Source: Gammaproteobacteria bacterium (GTDB taxonomy: Bacteria > Pseudomonadota > Gammaproteobacteria > HK1). From it: a stretch of DNA of 64,000 nucleotides. Below, piece after piece: positions 50,511-60,690 of the stretch; positions within the stretch are counted from its first letter, which is position 1; every line of letters begins with the position of its first letter. Location of the stretch: NCBI GenBank assembly GCA_021773645.1, contig JAJFJU010000016.1, forward strand, positions 1 to 64,000, written 5' to 3'. The notes under the pieces were generated by a model that worked only from the letters and a program-made list of their open reading frames with translations, did no database searches and was not told the origin of the DNA. The position numbers and the translations under genes are program-made.

Positions 50511-52187
50511 TTAGCCGTTATCTCCGCTACGGGTGACATCCACAAACAGCTTGATGCGCTGGCCGGGCTGGAGCCGATGCTTTCCACTCAGTCGGTTCCA
50601 ACTCTTGAGCGAGGCGATGCTGACCTTGAAGCGGTTAGAAATTCGCCACAGGGAATCGCCACGGCGTACTGTGTAGTGCAGTTTTTGACGTGTCAGGCCA
50701 GTTCGTTCAGCCCCTGCTGTGGGTGCACTCACACCATTGAGGGCGGGGGTGGCCGTTTGCCACAGGGTAAGACGTAGCCCCGGACGGATGGGATCGCCAC
50801 GGTTTAGGCCGTTCCAGGCGCTAATCTGGGAAATTCGGAGGTTTTTGCGGCGTGCAATGCTCCACAGGCTGTCCCCTTTACGCACCTGATAAATCTCCCG
50901 CTTACCCGAGCGCGGGCTTTTAATGGAACGCTGGCGGCGGCGTTCCGCACTTTGCTTATAGCTTTGCAATGATTTTCTGGCTACCGGAATGAGTAGATTA
51001 CGGCCAGCACGAATGAAATTTCCGCGTAGCCGGTTGGCCTGCCGTAGTACCGTAGCGGTAGTGCGGTATTTGTGAGCGATACCCCCCAGGGTTTCCCCAC
51101 TGCGGATGCGATGCCGACGCCAGTTGACCCGTTGGTCCCGGGGATAGGCGGCCAGGGCGGTCTGAAATTCGGCCACCTTTTCCACCGGCAGCAGTAGCCG
51201 ATGGGGGCCGTCGGGATCCGTAGCCCAGCGATTAAAGCCGGGATTAAGACGGTAGATCTCGTCCAGCGAAATCTTTGCCAGGTTGGCCGCCAGCGCCAGA
51301 TCAATCTGGCCATCGAGCTCCACCCGTTGGAAATAGCCTTCATCGGCAATGGGGCCTAATTTCAGCCCGTAATGTGCTGGCTCGGAGACCACCGCGGCGA
51401 TGGCTAGTAAACGGGGGACATAGCCTCGCGTTTCCCGAGGTAATAGCTTGCGAATCTGCCAGAAATCAGGACTTTGAGCATTGCCCTTATAGCGTCTTAG
51501 GGCGCGGTGGACATTGCCTTCACCGCAATTGTAGGCGGCAACAGCTAGCAGCCAATCGCCATTAAATTCCTTGTGTAATTTGGAGAGGTAGTCCAATGCG
51601 GCACGGGTTGACTCCTCAATATCCCGACGTCCGTCATACCACCAGTTCTGGCGTAGCCCATAATGTTTGCCGGTGGCGGGAATAAATTGCCAGATGCCTG
51701 AAGCGCGTCCCGATGAATAGGCAAAGGGCTGGAAAGCGCTTTCCACCACCGGTAGTAAGGCCAGTTCCGCTGGCATCCCGCGTTTTTCTATCTCGGCCAT
51801 CAGATGATGTAGATAGGGTTGCGCACGCTTGCTGGCCCGAGAGAGAAAGCTCTGGCGCTGGCGATACCAGTCGAGTTCTCTACGATAGTGCGTAGCATCC
51901 ACCGCGGGAATGCCGTAGCCGGCGCGGATTCGGCTCCAGACGCCATCGTCGATGGTGTTTTCCACCGGTTGTTGAGCGATTGTGGTGAGGGCAGCCAGGC
52001 TTGAAGCCTTAATTTCCACCGTTGGCAGGGGCTGCACGTTGAGGACCTTCGTATCCGATGTCGATGCGCTTTGAGCGGCATCTGGCAGGATCGTGGTGCT
52101 GGTCTGAGGTTGTGGTGTGGTTACGCAGCCCGAGATGGCAAGTGCTGCGAGCAGGTATAGCTGATTCAAGGAACAGTGTATGTGCAT
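50511..52187 (-). CDS. mltD: Membrane-bound lytic murein transglycosylase D
   Basis: A 558-residue outer-membrane lipoprotein (lipobox ISGC, lipid Cys21) that cleaves peptidoglycan glycan strands. The SLT domain has the catalytic Glu in LLPVVESAFQPFAYSSGRAS, then GIWQFIPATG and VAAYNCGEGNV. Three LysM modules follow, for example RIRSGETLGGIAHKY, QVRKGDSLWSIARRK and TVRRGDSLWRISNRF, which bind peptidoglycan. It lies back to back with the methyltransferase-rnhA-dnaQ genes, the usual gammaproteobacterial neighbourhood. Confidence 0.94.
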   Translation of the reverse strand: MHIHCSLNQLYLLAALAISGCVTTPQPQTSTTILPDAAQSASTSDTKVLNVQPLPTVEIKASSLAALTTIAQQPVENTIDDGVWSRIRAGYGIPAVDATHYRRELDWYRQRQSFLSRASKRAQPYLHHLMAEIEKRGMPAELALLPVVESAFQPFAYSSGRASGIWQFIPATGKHYGLRQNWWYDGRRDIEESTRAALDYLSKLHKEFNGDWLLAVAAYNCGEGNVHRALRRYKGNAQSPDFWQIRKLLPRETRGYVPRLLAIAAVVSEPAHYGLKLGPIADEGYFQRVELDGQIDLALAANLAKISLDEIYRLNPGFNRWATDPDGPHRLLLPVEKVAEFQTALAAYPRDQRVNWRRHRIRSGETLGGIAHKYRTTATVLRQANRLRGNFIRAGRNLLIPVARKSLQSYKQSAERRRQRSIKSPRSGKREIYQVRKGDSLWSIARRKNLRISQISAWNGLNRGDPIRPGLRLTLWQTATPALNGVSAPTAGAERTGLTRQKLHYTVRRGDSLWRISNRFKVSIASLKSWNRLSGKHRLQPGQRIKLFVDVTRSGDNG

Positions 52188-52295
52188 GGGCGGCCATGCT
52201 AGGCAAGGGCTTTGCCAGGGTCAAGCGGATGCTTCACAACGATGGGGATGAGATACAATTCTCTAAGGCACCGGAAATTAGTAGGGGACACCCGG

Positions 52296-53069
52296 ATGAC
52301 ACGCCATGCCCATAACCAATACGAAATCGCTCCACACCCATTGAGGCGCTGGTTTGAAGGTGATGCCGGACGTTTGATGCGGTCTGCGGAGCGGGATGTT
52401 TTGCGTGCGCGTTTACCCAATATTTTCGGTTACCATGCGCTGGAAATTGGCTGTGAGGGGGGCGGGGGTTGTTCGCTTGAGGCCAGCCGTATTCGTAATC
52501 GAGTGCGTCTATGCACCAGCGCAGATGGCCGGAGAGATGAATATGCCTCAGTCTGTGGAAGCATGCAGTCATTGCCCATCGCCAGTGATAGCGTGGATGT
52601 GGTGGTGCTGCCTCACCTACTTGAGTATGAGCGTGAGCCCCATGCCGTGCTGCGTGAGGCCGAGCGTGTACTGATGCCCGAGGGACATTTGCTGGTGAGC
52701 GCATTTAATCCCTGGAGTTTGTTGGGGGTCCGCCGTTTGTTCAGTGCTTGTCGTCCCGCACGACATTGGCAGGGGCATTTTTTTTCGGAGACGAGGATTC
52801 GCGATTGGCTGGCGCTGCTGGGTTTTGAAATCCTCAGCGTAGACCGCTTTTTCTATCGTCCGCCCTTTGGACATGAGCACATGTTGGGAAAATTAGAATT
52901 TCTTGAGCGCTCAGGGGCTCGTTTTTGGCCAATTTTTAGTGGTTGTTATTTGCTGCTGGCAAAAAAGCGAGTGGCTACCCTGACTCCCTTGCCCAATCGC
53001 TGGCGGCCGCGGCGGCAACTCAGCGGTGCCGGCATCATGGAGCCTTCAACAAGGATTGCTAAACAATGA
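52296..53069 (+). CDS. SAM-dependent methyltransferase of the mltD-rnhA region
   Basis: A 257-residue class I methyltransferase of the type found beside rnhA in many gammaproteobacteria. The motif I region is [31 protein letters not shown] and [20 protein letters not shown] follow. The substrate is unknown. ATG 52296 follows GGGGACACCC and starts [10 protein letters not shown]; the upstream frame to 52212 looks non-coding. It overlaps rnhA by four bases (ATGA). Confidence 0.87.
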   Translation: MTRHAHNQYEIAPHPLRRWFEGDAGRLMRSAERDVLRARLPNIFGYHALEIGCEGGGGCSLEASRIRNRVRLCTSADGRRDEYASVCGSMQSLPIASDSVDVVVLPHLLEYEREPHAVLREAERVLMPEGHLLVSAFNPWSLLGVRRLFSACRPARHWQGHFFSETRIRDWLALLGFEILSVDRFFYRPPFGHEHMLGKLEFLERSGARFWPIFSGCYLLLAKKRVATLTPLPNRWRPRRQLSGAGIMEPSTRIAKQ

Positions 53070-53512
53070 GTGAGCGGGTGGAAATTTTTACTGATGGCTC
53101 GTGCCTGGGAAACCCTGGCCCTGGGGGCTGGGCTGCGCTGATGCGTTTTAACGGGGCGGAAAAAGCCATGAGCGGTAGCGAGTCGGGTACTACCAATAAC
53201 CGTATGGAGCTGATGGCGGCGATCCGTGGGTTGGAGGCATTGAAGCGGCCGTGCAACGTTCATCTGATGACCGATTCACAGTATGTGCGCCAAGGGATCA
53301 CTGAATGGCTGGCGGGCTGGAAGCGGCGCGGCTGGAAGAAGGCGGACAAAAAGCCAGTGAAGAACTCCGATCTCTGGAAGCGCCTCGACCAGGCTCGAAA
53401 AGGGCATGAAATTGAATGGATTTGGGTGCGCGGTCATTCCGGGCATCCTGAAAACGAACGAGTGGATGATCTGGCCCGTGAGGCGGCAGAATCGATCCGG
53501 GGGAAAGGCTGA
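53066..53512 (+). CDS. rnhA: Ribonuclease HI
   Basis: RNase HI, 148 residues, degrades RNA in RNA-DNA hybrids. The catalytic acidic set is visible in [38 protein letters not shown] and [11 protein letters not shown], and the basic handle is [17 protein letters not shown]. It overlaps the methyltransferase stop, and dnaQ starts on the next base. Confidence 0.96.
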   Translation: MSERVEIFTDGSCLGNPGPGGWAALMRFNGAEKAMSGSESGTTNNRMELMAAIRGLEALKRPCNVHLMTDSQYVRQGITEWLAGWKRRGWKKADKKPVKNSDLWKRLDQARKGHEIEWIWVRGHSGHPENERVDDLAREAAESIRGKG

Positions 53513-54226
53513 ATGCGCCAAGTTTTACTGGATACGGAAACCACTGGTCTGGACCCGGCGCAGGGGCATCGGATCATCGAGATCGGTTGTGTGGAACTGG
53601 TGGGTCGACGCCTTACCCAGCGGGTGTTTCACCAATATTTACAGCCTGATCGGGAGATCGATGCCGGTGCCGAAGAGGTTCACGGCATCAGCGCAGAGTT
53701 CCTGAAAGACAAGCCACACTTTGGCGATGTAGTGGATGAATTCCTGGATTTTATCCGCGATGCCGAGGTAGTGATCCACAACGCGCCTTTCGACGTGGGT
53801 TTTATTGATAAGGAACTCAGCCTACTAGGCGGCAAGCGGGGGTGCTTCGAGCAGTATTGTAGCGTGCTCGATACCCTGACACTGGCGCGCAAGATGCACC
53901 CGGGGCAGAAAAACAACCTGGATGCGCTGTGCAAGCGGTATATGGTGGACAACTCCCAGCGCGAGCGTCATGGTGCCCTGCTGGATGCCGAAATCCTGGC
54001 TGACGTCTATGTGGCGATGACCGGAGGACAGGTGGCTTTTAAGCTTGGCTTGCAGTCACCGGTATCAGGCGAACAAAGCTTAAGCATGGAATCTGCACGT
54101 GCCGCACGGGGGCCACTCAAGGTACTGCGGGCTGATGCCACGGAGCTTTCGGCACACGCCGATCGCCTGCAGGCGATCGACGAGGCCAGTGATGGGGAAT
54201 GTCTGTGGAAAAGGCTGGAATCCTGA
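53513..54226 (+). CDS. dnaQ: DNA polymerase III epsilon subunit (proofreading exonuclease)
   Basis: DnaQ, 237 residues. The 3'-5' exonuclease motifs are DTETTGLDP (Exo I), VIHNAPFDVGFID (Exo II) and ERHGALLDAEILADV (Exo III with His). The C-terminal 60 residues are less conserved and bind polymerase alpha. It starts immediately after rnhA, as in many relatives. Confidence 0.95.
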   Translation: MRQVLLDTETTGLDPAQGHRIIEIGCVELVGRRLTQRVFHQYLQPDREIDAGAEEVHGISAEFLKDKPHFGDVVDEFLDFIRDAEVVIHNAPFDVGFIDKELSLLGGKRGCFEQYCSVLDTLTLARKMHPGQKNNLDALCKRYMVDNSQRERHGALLDAEILADVYVAMTGGQVAFKLGLQSPVSGEQSLSMESARAARGPLKVLRADATELSAHADRLQAIDEASDGECLWKRLES

Positions 54227-54230
54227 GTTT

Positions 54231-54569
54231 CTAGTCTGTAGCTTCCTGAGCCTTGGCAACGGCTGCGGATGCCATGGTCTGTAATTCACCCTTTTGATAC
54301 ATCTCCACGGTGATATCACAGCCGCCAATCAGCTCGCCGTCGATGTAGATCTGCGGGAAGGTAGGCCAGTCGGCAAATTTCGGCAGGGCGTTGAAAATCT
54401 CCGGATCTGCAAGAATATTGACGTGGGCGAACTCCACCTCACAGGCCTGCAGGGCTTGGACGGCGCGGAAGGAAAAACCGCACTGGGGGAATTCCGGGGT
54501 GCCCTTCATGTAGATAATGACGGGGTTCTCTGCGACCTGCTGGCCGATTTTTTCTAAAGCTTCCATCAA
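54231..54569 (-). CDS. grxD: Monothiol glutaredoxin
   Basis: A 112-residue Grx4-type protein with the CGFS active site in FPQCGFSFRAVQ, WPTFPQIYIDGELIGGCDI, and the usual YMKGTPEFP lead. It binds a [2Fe-2S] cluster with glutathione and passes it on. Convergent with dnaQ with 4 bases between the stops; AGAGGAAG lies before the ATG. Confidence 0.95.
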   Translation of the reverse strand: MMEALEKIGQQVAENPVIIYMKGTPEFPQCGFSFRAVQALQACEVEFAHVNILADPEIFNALPKFADWPTFPQIYIDGELIGGCDITVEMYQKGELQTMASAAVAKAQEATD

Positions 54570-54681
54570 ACTTCCTCTCTCTTAAAATTAGGCTCAGGGA
54601 TGTCTCCTGAGCCGACGAATTGTAATACGAAATCTTCCAATCAAACACTTAAGCTGGGCATGGGCATTCAGATGGCCTCTC

Positions 54682-56460
54682 TTAATGGCCGTCTACATTG
54701 AGTTGCAACCACCATTCCAGCAAGGCTGCATGCCATAGTTTATTGCCACGTAATGGGCTGAGATGGCTTTCCGGTGCAGCCAGCAGCGCCGCAATATGCT
54801 CCGATTGAAACAGCCCCCGCTCGCGGCAGGCCCGAGAGTTGAGGATATCGCCCATCAACTCAAGGAAGTCTCCACGCACGTATTTCAATGCCGGCATGGG
54901 GAAATAGCCCTTGGGACGGTCGATAACGCTATCGGGAAGCAAACCACGGGAAATGGCTTTGAGCGGGAACTTGCCACCACCTTTTAGCTTCAGCTCCGGC
55001 GGCATCTGCGCTGCCAACTCCACCAGTTGGTAGTCGAGGAAGGGCACCCGCGCCTCCAGGCCCCAGGCCATGGTCATGTTATCCACCCGCTTCACGGGAT
55101 CATCCGTTATCAGCATGGTGACATCCATGTGCAGCACGCGATCCATGAAGCGGTCGGCTCGGGGTAGGGCGAGCCGCTGGCGCACTAACTCGGAAGTGTG
55201 GTCGGCACCGTGATAGCGGGGGTTGATGGCCGAGAGCAGCTCTTCATGGCTGCGGTCGAAATAGTGTTGGCGGAAGCGATCGAGATCGCTTCCGGCAGTG
55301 GCCTGCATCTGCGGGTACCAGAAGTAGCCAGCGAATACCTCATCTGCCCCTTGGCCACTGAGTACAACCTTAATATCCTGGGAAACTCGCTCCCCGAGAA
55401 GGTAAAAGGCCACTGCATCCTGCCCCACCATGGGTTCGCTCATGTGGGTCAGCGCCTCCGGCAGGCGCTCTAATACGGCAGAGTTGGGTATGCGCCAGCG
55501 GTGATGCCGGGTAGCGAAGTGTTCTACCACTTGATCTGAGTATTCAAACTCACTGCCGCTCTCTTCGAGAGAGTCTTCAAAGCCGACGGAAAAGGTGCGG
55601 ATATCCGCATGTCCGGCCTCGGCAAGCAGGGCTACCAGCAGGCTGGAATCCAGCCCCCCGGAAAGCAATACGCCCACGGGAACGTCGGCGGCGTGGATGC
55701 GTTTGTCTACCGCCTGGGTGAGGCTGGCGTGAGTTGCTTCAATCCATTGTTTTTCATCCAGCGCTTTATCGGGTCGAGTGGCATCCAGTTGCCAATAACA
55801 GCGTTGCCGTTGCTGGCCGCGGATATCAATGCTCAGGGTGGTGGCTGGCGGCAGTTTTCGGATGCCCTTGAACAAGGTTCTGGGTGCGGGCACTACCGCA
55901 TGCAGGCTTAGATGATGATGCAGGGCGACGGGATCAATTTCTGTATCCACGTCTCCAGCGGCCAGCAGGGCTTGAGTGTTGGAGGCAATGCGGATGCGCT
56001 GGTTGTCACAGCTGTAATAAAGCGGCTTGATGCCGAGGCGATCACGCACCAGAAAAAGGCGTTGCTCGCGGGCGTTCCAGAGGGCGAAGGCAAACATCCC
56101 ATCCAGGCGCTCTGGGCAGTGCTCGCCCCATTCTGCATACGCTTTTAGGATGACCTCGGTATCGCTACTGGAATCGAAATGATGTCCTTTGGCTTGTAGC
56201 TGAGCGCGTAATTCGCGGTAGTTGTAAATAACGCCGTTGAAGGCCAACACATTGCCGGTGCGAGGATCCAGCATCGGTTGGTGGCCGCGGGCAGAGAGGT
56301 CAATGATGGCGAGGCGGCGGTGTCCCAGGGCAATGGGGCCAGCAATATGCAGGCCGTCATCGTCTGGTCCCCGGCGCGCCAGTTTATCCAGCATGCGTTG
56401 CATGGGCGCGGCGGCAGGGGTTTGGCCATCAAAGCGAAGTTCGGTACAGATTCCACACAT
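54682..56460 (-). CDS. N-acetylglutaminylglutamine-type amidotransferase
   Basis: A 592-residue asparagine-synthase-like enzyme: Cys2 glutaminase (MCGICTELRFDG, RRGPDDDG) and PP-loop LLSGGLDSSLLV. HMSEPMVGQDAVAFYLL, LSGQGADEVFAGYFWYP and VIDRPKGYFPMPALKY fit the family that makes the osmoprotectant N-acetylglutaminylglutamine amide. In other genomes the partner synthetase gene is adjacent; here the neighbours are grxD and sodB, so it looks orphaned. It differs clearly from the XrtA-type enzyme at 2537-4450. A housekeeping AsnB role cannot be excluded. Confidence 0.82.
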   Translation of the reverse strand: MCGICTELRFDGQTPAAAPMQRMLDKLARRGPDDDGLHIAGPIALGHRRLAIIDLSARGHQPMLDPRTGNVLAFNGVIYNYRELRAQLQAKGHHFDSSSDTEVILKAYAEWGEHCPERLDGMFAFALWNAREQRLFLVRDRLGIKPLYYSCDNQRIRIASNTQALLAAGDVDTEIDPVALHHHLSLHAVVPAPRTLFKGIRKLPPATTLSIDIRGQQRQRCYWQLDATRPDKALDEKQWIEATHASLTQAVDKRIHAADVPVGVLLSGGLDSSLLVALLAEAGHADIRTFSVGFEDSLEESGSEFEYSDQVVEHFATRHHRWRIPNSAVLERLPEALTHMSEPMVGQDAVAFYLLGERVSQDIKVVLSGQGADEVFAGYFWYPQMQATAGSDLDRFRQHYFDRSHEELLSAINPRYHGADHTSELVRQRLALPRADRFMDRVLHMDVTMLITDDPVKRVDNMTMAWGLEARVPFLDYQLVELAAQMPPELKLKGGGKFPLKAISRGLLPDSVIDRPKGYFPMPALKYVRGDFLELMGDILNSRACRERGLFQSEHIAALLAAPESHLSPLRGNKLWHAALLEWWLQLNVDGH

Positions 56461-56517
56461 AGGCGGTTTTGGGGAAGCGGGAGAAGTTTGGGCTGGGTGG
56501 GGTTTTGCCGAATGGCA

Positions 56518-56552
56518 GGGAAAACCGGAAGCTGTCAGTGACAGCTTCCGGT
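56518..56552 (-). terminator. Terminator of sodB
   Basis: A 14-bp perfect stem, ACCGGAAGCTGTCA / TGACAGCTTCCGGT, with one central base (56524-56552), followed on the minus strand by TTTTCCCT. It lies just past the sodB stop. Confidence 0.8.
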
Positions 56553-56559
56553 GCGGGTA

Positions 56560-57135
56560 CTAGCCCAGGTTGGCTGAGGCAAATTCCCAGTTAACCAGAT
56601 TCCAGAAGGCACCCATGTAGCTTGGGCGCGCGTTCCGATAGTCCACGTAATAGGCATGCTCCCACACGTCGCAGGTCAGAATCGGGGTTAGGCCGCTGGT
56701 CAGCGGATTGCCAGCATTGCCTTCCTGGCGGATCTCCAGCTTGTCGCCATTTTTCACCAGGAATACCCAGCCAGAGCCGAACAGGGTCAGGGCTGCAGTG
56801 GTGAAGGCTTCCTTGAAGTCGGCAAAGGAGCCGAAATCACGCTCGATGGCCGCGGCAATGGCGCCAGTGGGCTCGCCGCCACCATTGGGGGACAGGGAGT
56901 TCCAGTAGAAAGTGTGGTTCCAGATCTGAGCTGCGTTGTTGAAGACCCCGGCCGAGGCCTTGCTGATGATGTCTTCCAGCGAGGCATTCTCAAACTCACC
57001 GCCCTTGGTGAGGTTGTTCAGATTGGTGACGTAGGTGTTGTGATGCTTGCCGTGGTGATATTCCAGGGTTTCCTGCGAAATATGTGGCTGCAGGGCATCA
57101 ATGGCGTAGGGTAATTCAGGTAATTGAAAACTCAT
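56560..57135 (-). CDS. sodB: Superoxide dismutase (Fe type)
   Basis: A 191-residue cytosolic dismutase. Metal ligands lie in LEYHHGKHHNTYV, NHTFYWNSL and DVWEHAYYVDYRNARP. FNNAAQIWNHTFYW and GGGEPTG favour the iron-type SodB. A strong terminator follows. No Fur box was identified by eye. Confidence 0.95.
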   Translation of the reverse strand: MSFQLPELPYAIDALQPHISQETLEYHHGKHHNTYVTNLNNLTKGGEFENASLEDIISKASAGVFNNAAQIWNHTFYWNSLSPNGGGEPTGAIAAAIERDFGSFADFKEAFTTAALTLFGSGWVFLVKNGDKLEIRQEGNAGNPLTSGLTPILTCDVWEHAYYVDYRNARPSYMGAFWNLVNWEFASANLG

Positions 57136-57342
57136 TGTAGTTACTCCAGTTGTTTATTATTTGATAAGCCACGCGCCGAGGCCGTCAAAGCAGCCTTCTT
57201 TTTATACGCTGACAGGGCATGCTAACGGCCCTGAAGGAAGGGGGTCAAGAAGTCTTGCCGCGGTGTTCGAATTACCCGGTTTGCTGAATGGCTCCCATAA
57301 ATATAAAATTTCCCGTTTCGCCAAAGATTTGCAGGGATTTGT

Positions 57343-58530
57343 ATGAGTGATTCACTGATGTCCACCTATGCGCCGTTGCCGGTGAGTTTTAGCCGGGGTG
57401 AGGGGGCGTGGTTGTGGGATGCCGCTGGCAAGCGTTATCTTGATGCGCTGGCGGGGATTGCCGTCTGTGGTCTGGGTCATGCTCATCCGGGGGTTAGTCG
57501 GGCTATCTGTGAACAGAGCAGTCAGCTATTACACACCTCGAATCTCTACGGGATTGAAAAGCAGACGCTACTGGCCGAACGTTTGGCTGCTGTTGCTGGC
57601 ATGGATCGGGTCTTTTTCGGTAATTCCGGAGCCGAGGCCAATGAGGCAGCGATTAAGCTCGCCCGCCTGCATGGCCATGCCCAGGACATAGATACCCCGG
57701 CCATTATCGTCGCCGAAGGCAGCTTTCATGGGCGTACGCTGGCCACCTTGAGTGCCACGGGAAATCGCAAGGTACACGCGGGTTTTGAGCCATTGGTAAA
57801 GGGTTTTGTGCGGGTGCCTTATGACGATTTGGAGGCCATTGCCCGGGTGGCCGAGTGTCGTAGCGATGTGGTTGCGGTGTTGCTGGAACCCATCCAGGGT
57901 GAGGGTGGTGTGGTCATTCCTGATGCCGCTTATCTTGAAGGCGTGCGCGCGTTGTGTGACCAGCACGGCTGGTTGATGATGCTCGACGAGGTTCAAACCG
58001 GCACGGGGCGTACTGGGCGCTGGTTTGCCTGGCAGCACACCACGGCCCAGCCCGATGTAATGACTCTCGCCAAGGGCCTTGGTAATGGCGTGCCCATTGG
58101 GGCCTGCCTGGCCCGTGGTGCGGCGGCAGAGCTATTTCATCCCGGTAATCATGGTTCCACCTTTGGCGGTAATCCATTGTGCTGTAGCGCGGCTCTCGCG
58201 GTGCTTGATGCCATTGAAAGCGATGATCTCGTTGCCCGTGCCAGCGCCTTGGGTGAAAGTCTTCTTTCCGAGCTGCACGCCGGGCTGGATGGCATGGCGG
58301 GAGTGCGGGATATTCGTGGCCAAGGGTTGATGCTGGGTATCGAGCTGGATCGACCCTGTGGCGAATTGGTTGCCCAGGCTTTGGATGCGGGGCTGTTGAT
58401 TAATGTTACTGCTGAGTGCGTAGTGCGCTTGCTGCCGCCGCTGATTCTTAGCGATGAAGAGGCGCAGCAAGTGGCCGAGCGGGTAATCGCTTTGGTACAG
58501 GAATTTCTTGAGTCCGCTCAAGCGGCCTAA
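57343..58530 (+). CDS. argD: Acetylornithine aminotransferase
   Basis: A 395-residue class III PLP aminotransferase of arginine synthesis; it may also serve lysine synthesis as Dap[54 protein letters not shown] and the PLP lysine in [15 protein letters not shown] are all present. The TTTGTATG start lies in a 207-base gap from sodB. argF follows 28 bases later. Confidence 0.94.
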   Translation: MSDSLMSTYAPLPVSFSRGEGAWLWDAAGKRYLDALAGIAVCGLGHAHPGVSRAICEQSSQLLHTSNLYGIEKQTLLAERLAAVAGMDRVFFGNSGAEANEAAIKLARLHGHAQDIDTPAIIVAEGSFHGRTLATLSATGNRKVHAGFEPLVKGFVRVPYDDLEAIARVAECRSDVVAVLLEPIQGEGGVVIPDAAYLEGVRALCDQHGWLMMLDEVQTGTGRTGRWFAWQHTTAQPDVMTLAKGLGNGVPIGACLARGAAAELFHPGNHGSTFGGNPLCCSAALAVLDAIESDDLVARASALGESLLSELHAGLDGMAGVRDIRGQGLMLGIELDRPCGELVAQALDAGLLINVTAECVVRLLPPLILSDEEAQQVAERVIALVQEFLESAQAA

Positions 58531-58558
58531 GATTCGTTCTATTCAGGGAAGTCTATCT

Positions 58559-59464
58559 ATGAGTGTTTGTCATTTTCTCAGCCTGGCCGAGTGGAGCAGC
58601 GTAGAGCTGGAGCAACTGGTGGCACGTGCCATCGAGTTGAAGGCTATGCGCCAGCGTGGTGAGGATCACGCGCCGCTGAAAAATAAAGTGCTGGGTATGG
58701 TGTTTGAGAAATCATCCACTCGTACCCGGGTTTCTTTTGAGTCGGCGATGATCCAGATGGGAGGTGGTGCCATTTTTCTGTCCTCCCGGGATACCCAGTT
58801 GGGACGAGGGGAGCCGGTGGCAGATACCGCTCGCGTGCTCTCGCGGATGGTGGATGCGTTGATGGTACGGACCTTTGCTCACGAGAAGATCGAGCTGTTT
58901 GCCGCTAGCTCTTCAGTGCCGGTGATCAACGCGTTAACGGATCATTCCCATCCCTGCCAGCTACTTGCGGATATCCAGACCTACGTGGAGCATCGCGGCA
59001 CCATTGCCGGGCGTACGGTGGCGTGGATTGGGGATGGCAATAATATGTGCCACAGCTATATGGAGGCGGCGTTACGCTTTGGCTTTAAATTGCGCATTGC
59101 CTGTCCTGAGGGTTTTGATCCCGATGCCCAGCTGTTGGCTGAGACTGCAGCGGTGGCAGAGATCGTGCGGGATCCGCTGTTGGCAGCTGAGCAGGCGGAC
59201 CTGGTAGTAACGGATGTATGGGCCAGCATGGGGCAGGAAGAAGAACAGGCCGAGCGCGAGCGCGCCTTTGCTGCCTATCAGGTTAATAGCGAGGTCATGG
59301 CGCGTGCCAAGGCTGATGCTTTGTTTATGCACTGCCTGCCAGCACATCGCGGTGAAGAGGTAAGTGCCGCGGTGATCGACGGGCAGCAAAGCGTGGTTTG
59401 GGACGAGGCGGAAAATCGCTTGCATGCACAGAAGGCCTTACTGGAAAAACTCCTTGTCGGCTGA
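58559..59464 (+). CDS. argF: Ornithine carbamoyltransferase
   Basis: A 301-residue transferase that makes citrulline from ornithine and carbamoyl phosphate. The carbamoyl-phosphate site is [25 protein letters not shown] follows, and the ornithine site includes [14 protein letters not shown] 58559 ([12 protein letters not shown]) is preferred to the upstream frame start at 58508, which overlaps argD. It forms an arginine operon with argD. Confidence 0.95.
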   Translation: MSVCHFLSLAEWSSVELEQLVARAIELKAMRQRGEDHAPLKNKVLGMVFEKSSTRTRVSFESAMIQMGGGAIFLSSRDTQLGRGEPVADTARVLSRMVDALMVRTFAHEKIELFAASSSVPVINALTDHSHPCQLLADIQTYVEHRGTIAGRTVAWIGDGNNMCHSYMEAALRFGFKLRIACPEGFDPDAQLLAETAAVAEIVRDPLLAAEQADLVVTDVWASMGQEEEQAERERAFAAYQVNSEVMARAKADALFMHCLPAHRGEEVSAAVIDGQQSVVWDEAENRLHAQKALLEKLLVG

Positions 59465-59520
59465 AGTCGTTCATTTCTTAAACTCGGGATCGCTTCCCCA
59501 ACACAGCGTATAGACCGCCC

Positions 59521-60588
59521 ATGAGCGCAGATATCCTGCTGGAAATCATAAAGATGCACGCGGGCTATCCGGGGCATCGGGTGATTCGTGGTCTTTCTAT
59601 GCAAGTCCAGGCAGGAGACATTGTTTGTTTGCTCGGTCCCAGTGGCTGTGGCAAGACGACTGTGTTGCGTGCCATAGGTGGATTCACTCCGTTGGACGGG
59701 GGTGAGATCCGCCTGCGCCAACAGGTGGTTTCCCGTGCTGCTTTCACCTTGGCGCCAGAGCAACGACGCATTGGTATGGTGTTTCAGGATAATGCGCTGT
59801 TTCCCCATCTCAACATCGCGGCAAATATAGCCTTTGGCCTGCGCGGGCGTTCCCGCCGGGAACAGCGGGATATTGTTGGTGGCTTGCTTGAAGTGGTGGA
59901 TCTGGCTGGTTTAGAGGCGCGTTATCCACACGAACTATCGGGTGGCCAACAGCAGCGGGTGGCACTGGCTCGGGCCTTGGCTCCGGACCCCGACCTGTTA
60001 TTACTGGATGAACCTTTCTCCAATCTGGATGTGGAGCTTCGTTCTCGGCTGAGCGCCCAGGTGCGAGAGATCCTGCGTGAGCGTTCAACCACGGCAATCC
60101 TGGTGACCCACGATCAGAATGAGGCCTTTGCACTTTCTGAACATATCGGTGTGATGGACCAGGGTCGGATTCTGCAATGGGATAGCGCTTATAACCTTTA
60201 CCACCGGCCGGCCGAACGCTTTGTGGCGGACTTTATCGGCCAGGGGATCTTCCTGCGTGGAAAATTACTAGACTCCCAGCGGGTAGAGACGGAAGCGGGC
60301 GTTATTCGCGGTAATCGGCATTTTGACTGGCCGGTAGGCAGCGCGGTGGATGTGTTATTACGCCCGGATGATGTGCAGCAAGATGCCGATGCCGCAACAA
60401 AGGCTACCGTCTCTAACAGGGCTTTCATCGGCCCCAAGATCCTTTATTCTCTGACCCTCGCTTCTGGTGAAACGCTGTTGTCCCTGTCGCCAAGCAGCCA
60501 GGAATTGGCGCTGGGTGACCAAGTGGGTATACGGATAAGTGCGGAGCACCTGGTGGCTTTCCCCGCAGATCAGGCGGCTCCCTTATAA
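59521..60588 (+). CDS. ABC transporter ATPase, FbpC/iron(III)-type
   Basis: A 355-residue ATPase. Walker A is GPSGCGKTT, the signature is LSGGQQQRVALARAL, Walker B is LLLLDEPFSNLD, and VTHDQNEAFAL carries the H-loop. A C-terminal TOBE/regulatory domain (about 245-350) follows. The pattern fits the FbpC/PotA branch for iron(III), polyamine or sugar uptake. No permease or binding-protein gene is adjacent, so its partners must be elsewhere. Confidence 0.88.
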   Translation: MSADILLEIIKMHAGYPGHRVIRGLSMQVQAGDIVCLLGPSGCGKTTVLRAIGGFTPLDGGEIRLRQQVVSRAAFTLAPEQRRIGMVFQDNALFPHLNIAANIAFGLRGRSRREQRDIVGGLLEVVDLAGLEARYPHELSGGQQQRVALARALAPDPDLLLLDEPFSNLDVELRSRLSAQVREILRERSTTAILVTHDQNEAFALSEHIGVMDQGRILQWDSAYNLYHRPAERFVADFIGQGIFLRGKLLDSQRVETEAGVIRGNRHFDWPVGSAVDVLLRPDDVQQDADAATKATVSNRAFIGPKILYSLTLASGETLLSLSPSSQELALGDQVGIRISAEHLVAFPADQAAPL

Positions 60589-60690
60589 CTGTTATAACCA
60601 ACAGAAAGTAGCGGATCTTGGGGGGCATCGCAGGGGAGCCCCATCTTTTGGAGAAGAACGCATCGATACTGGCCTGCTGAGTTTTTTCCT

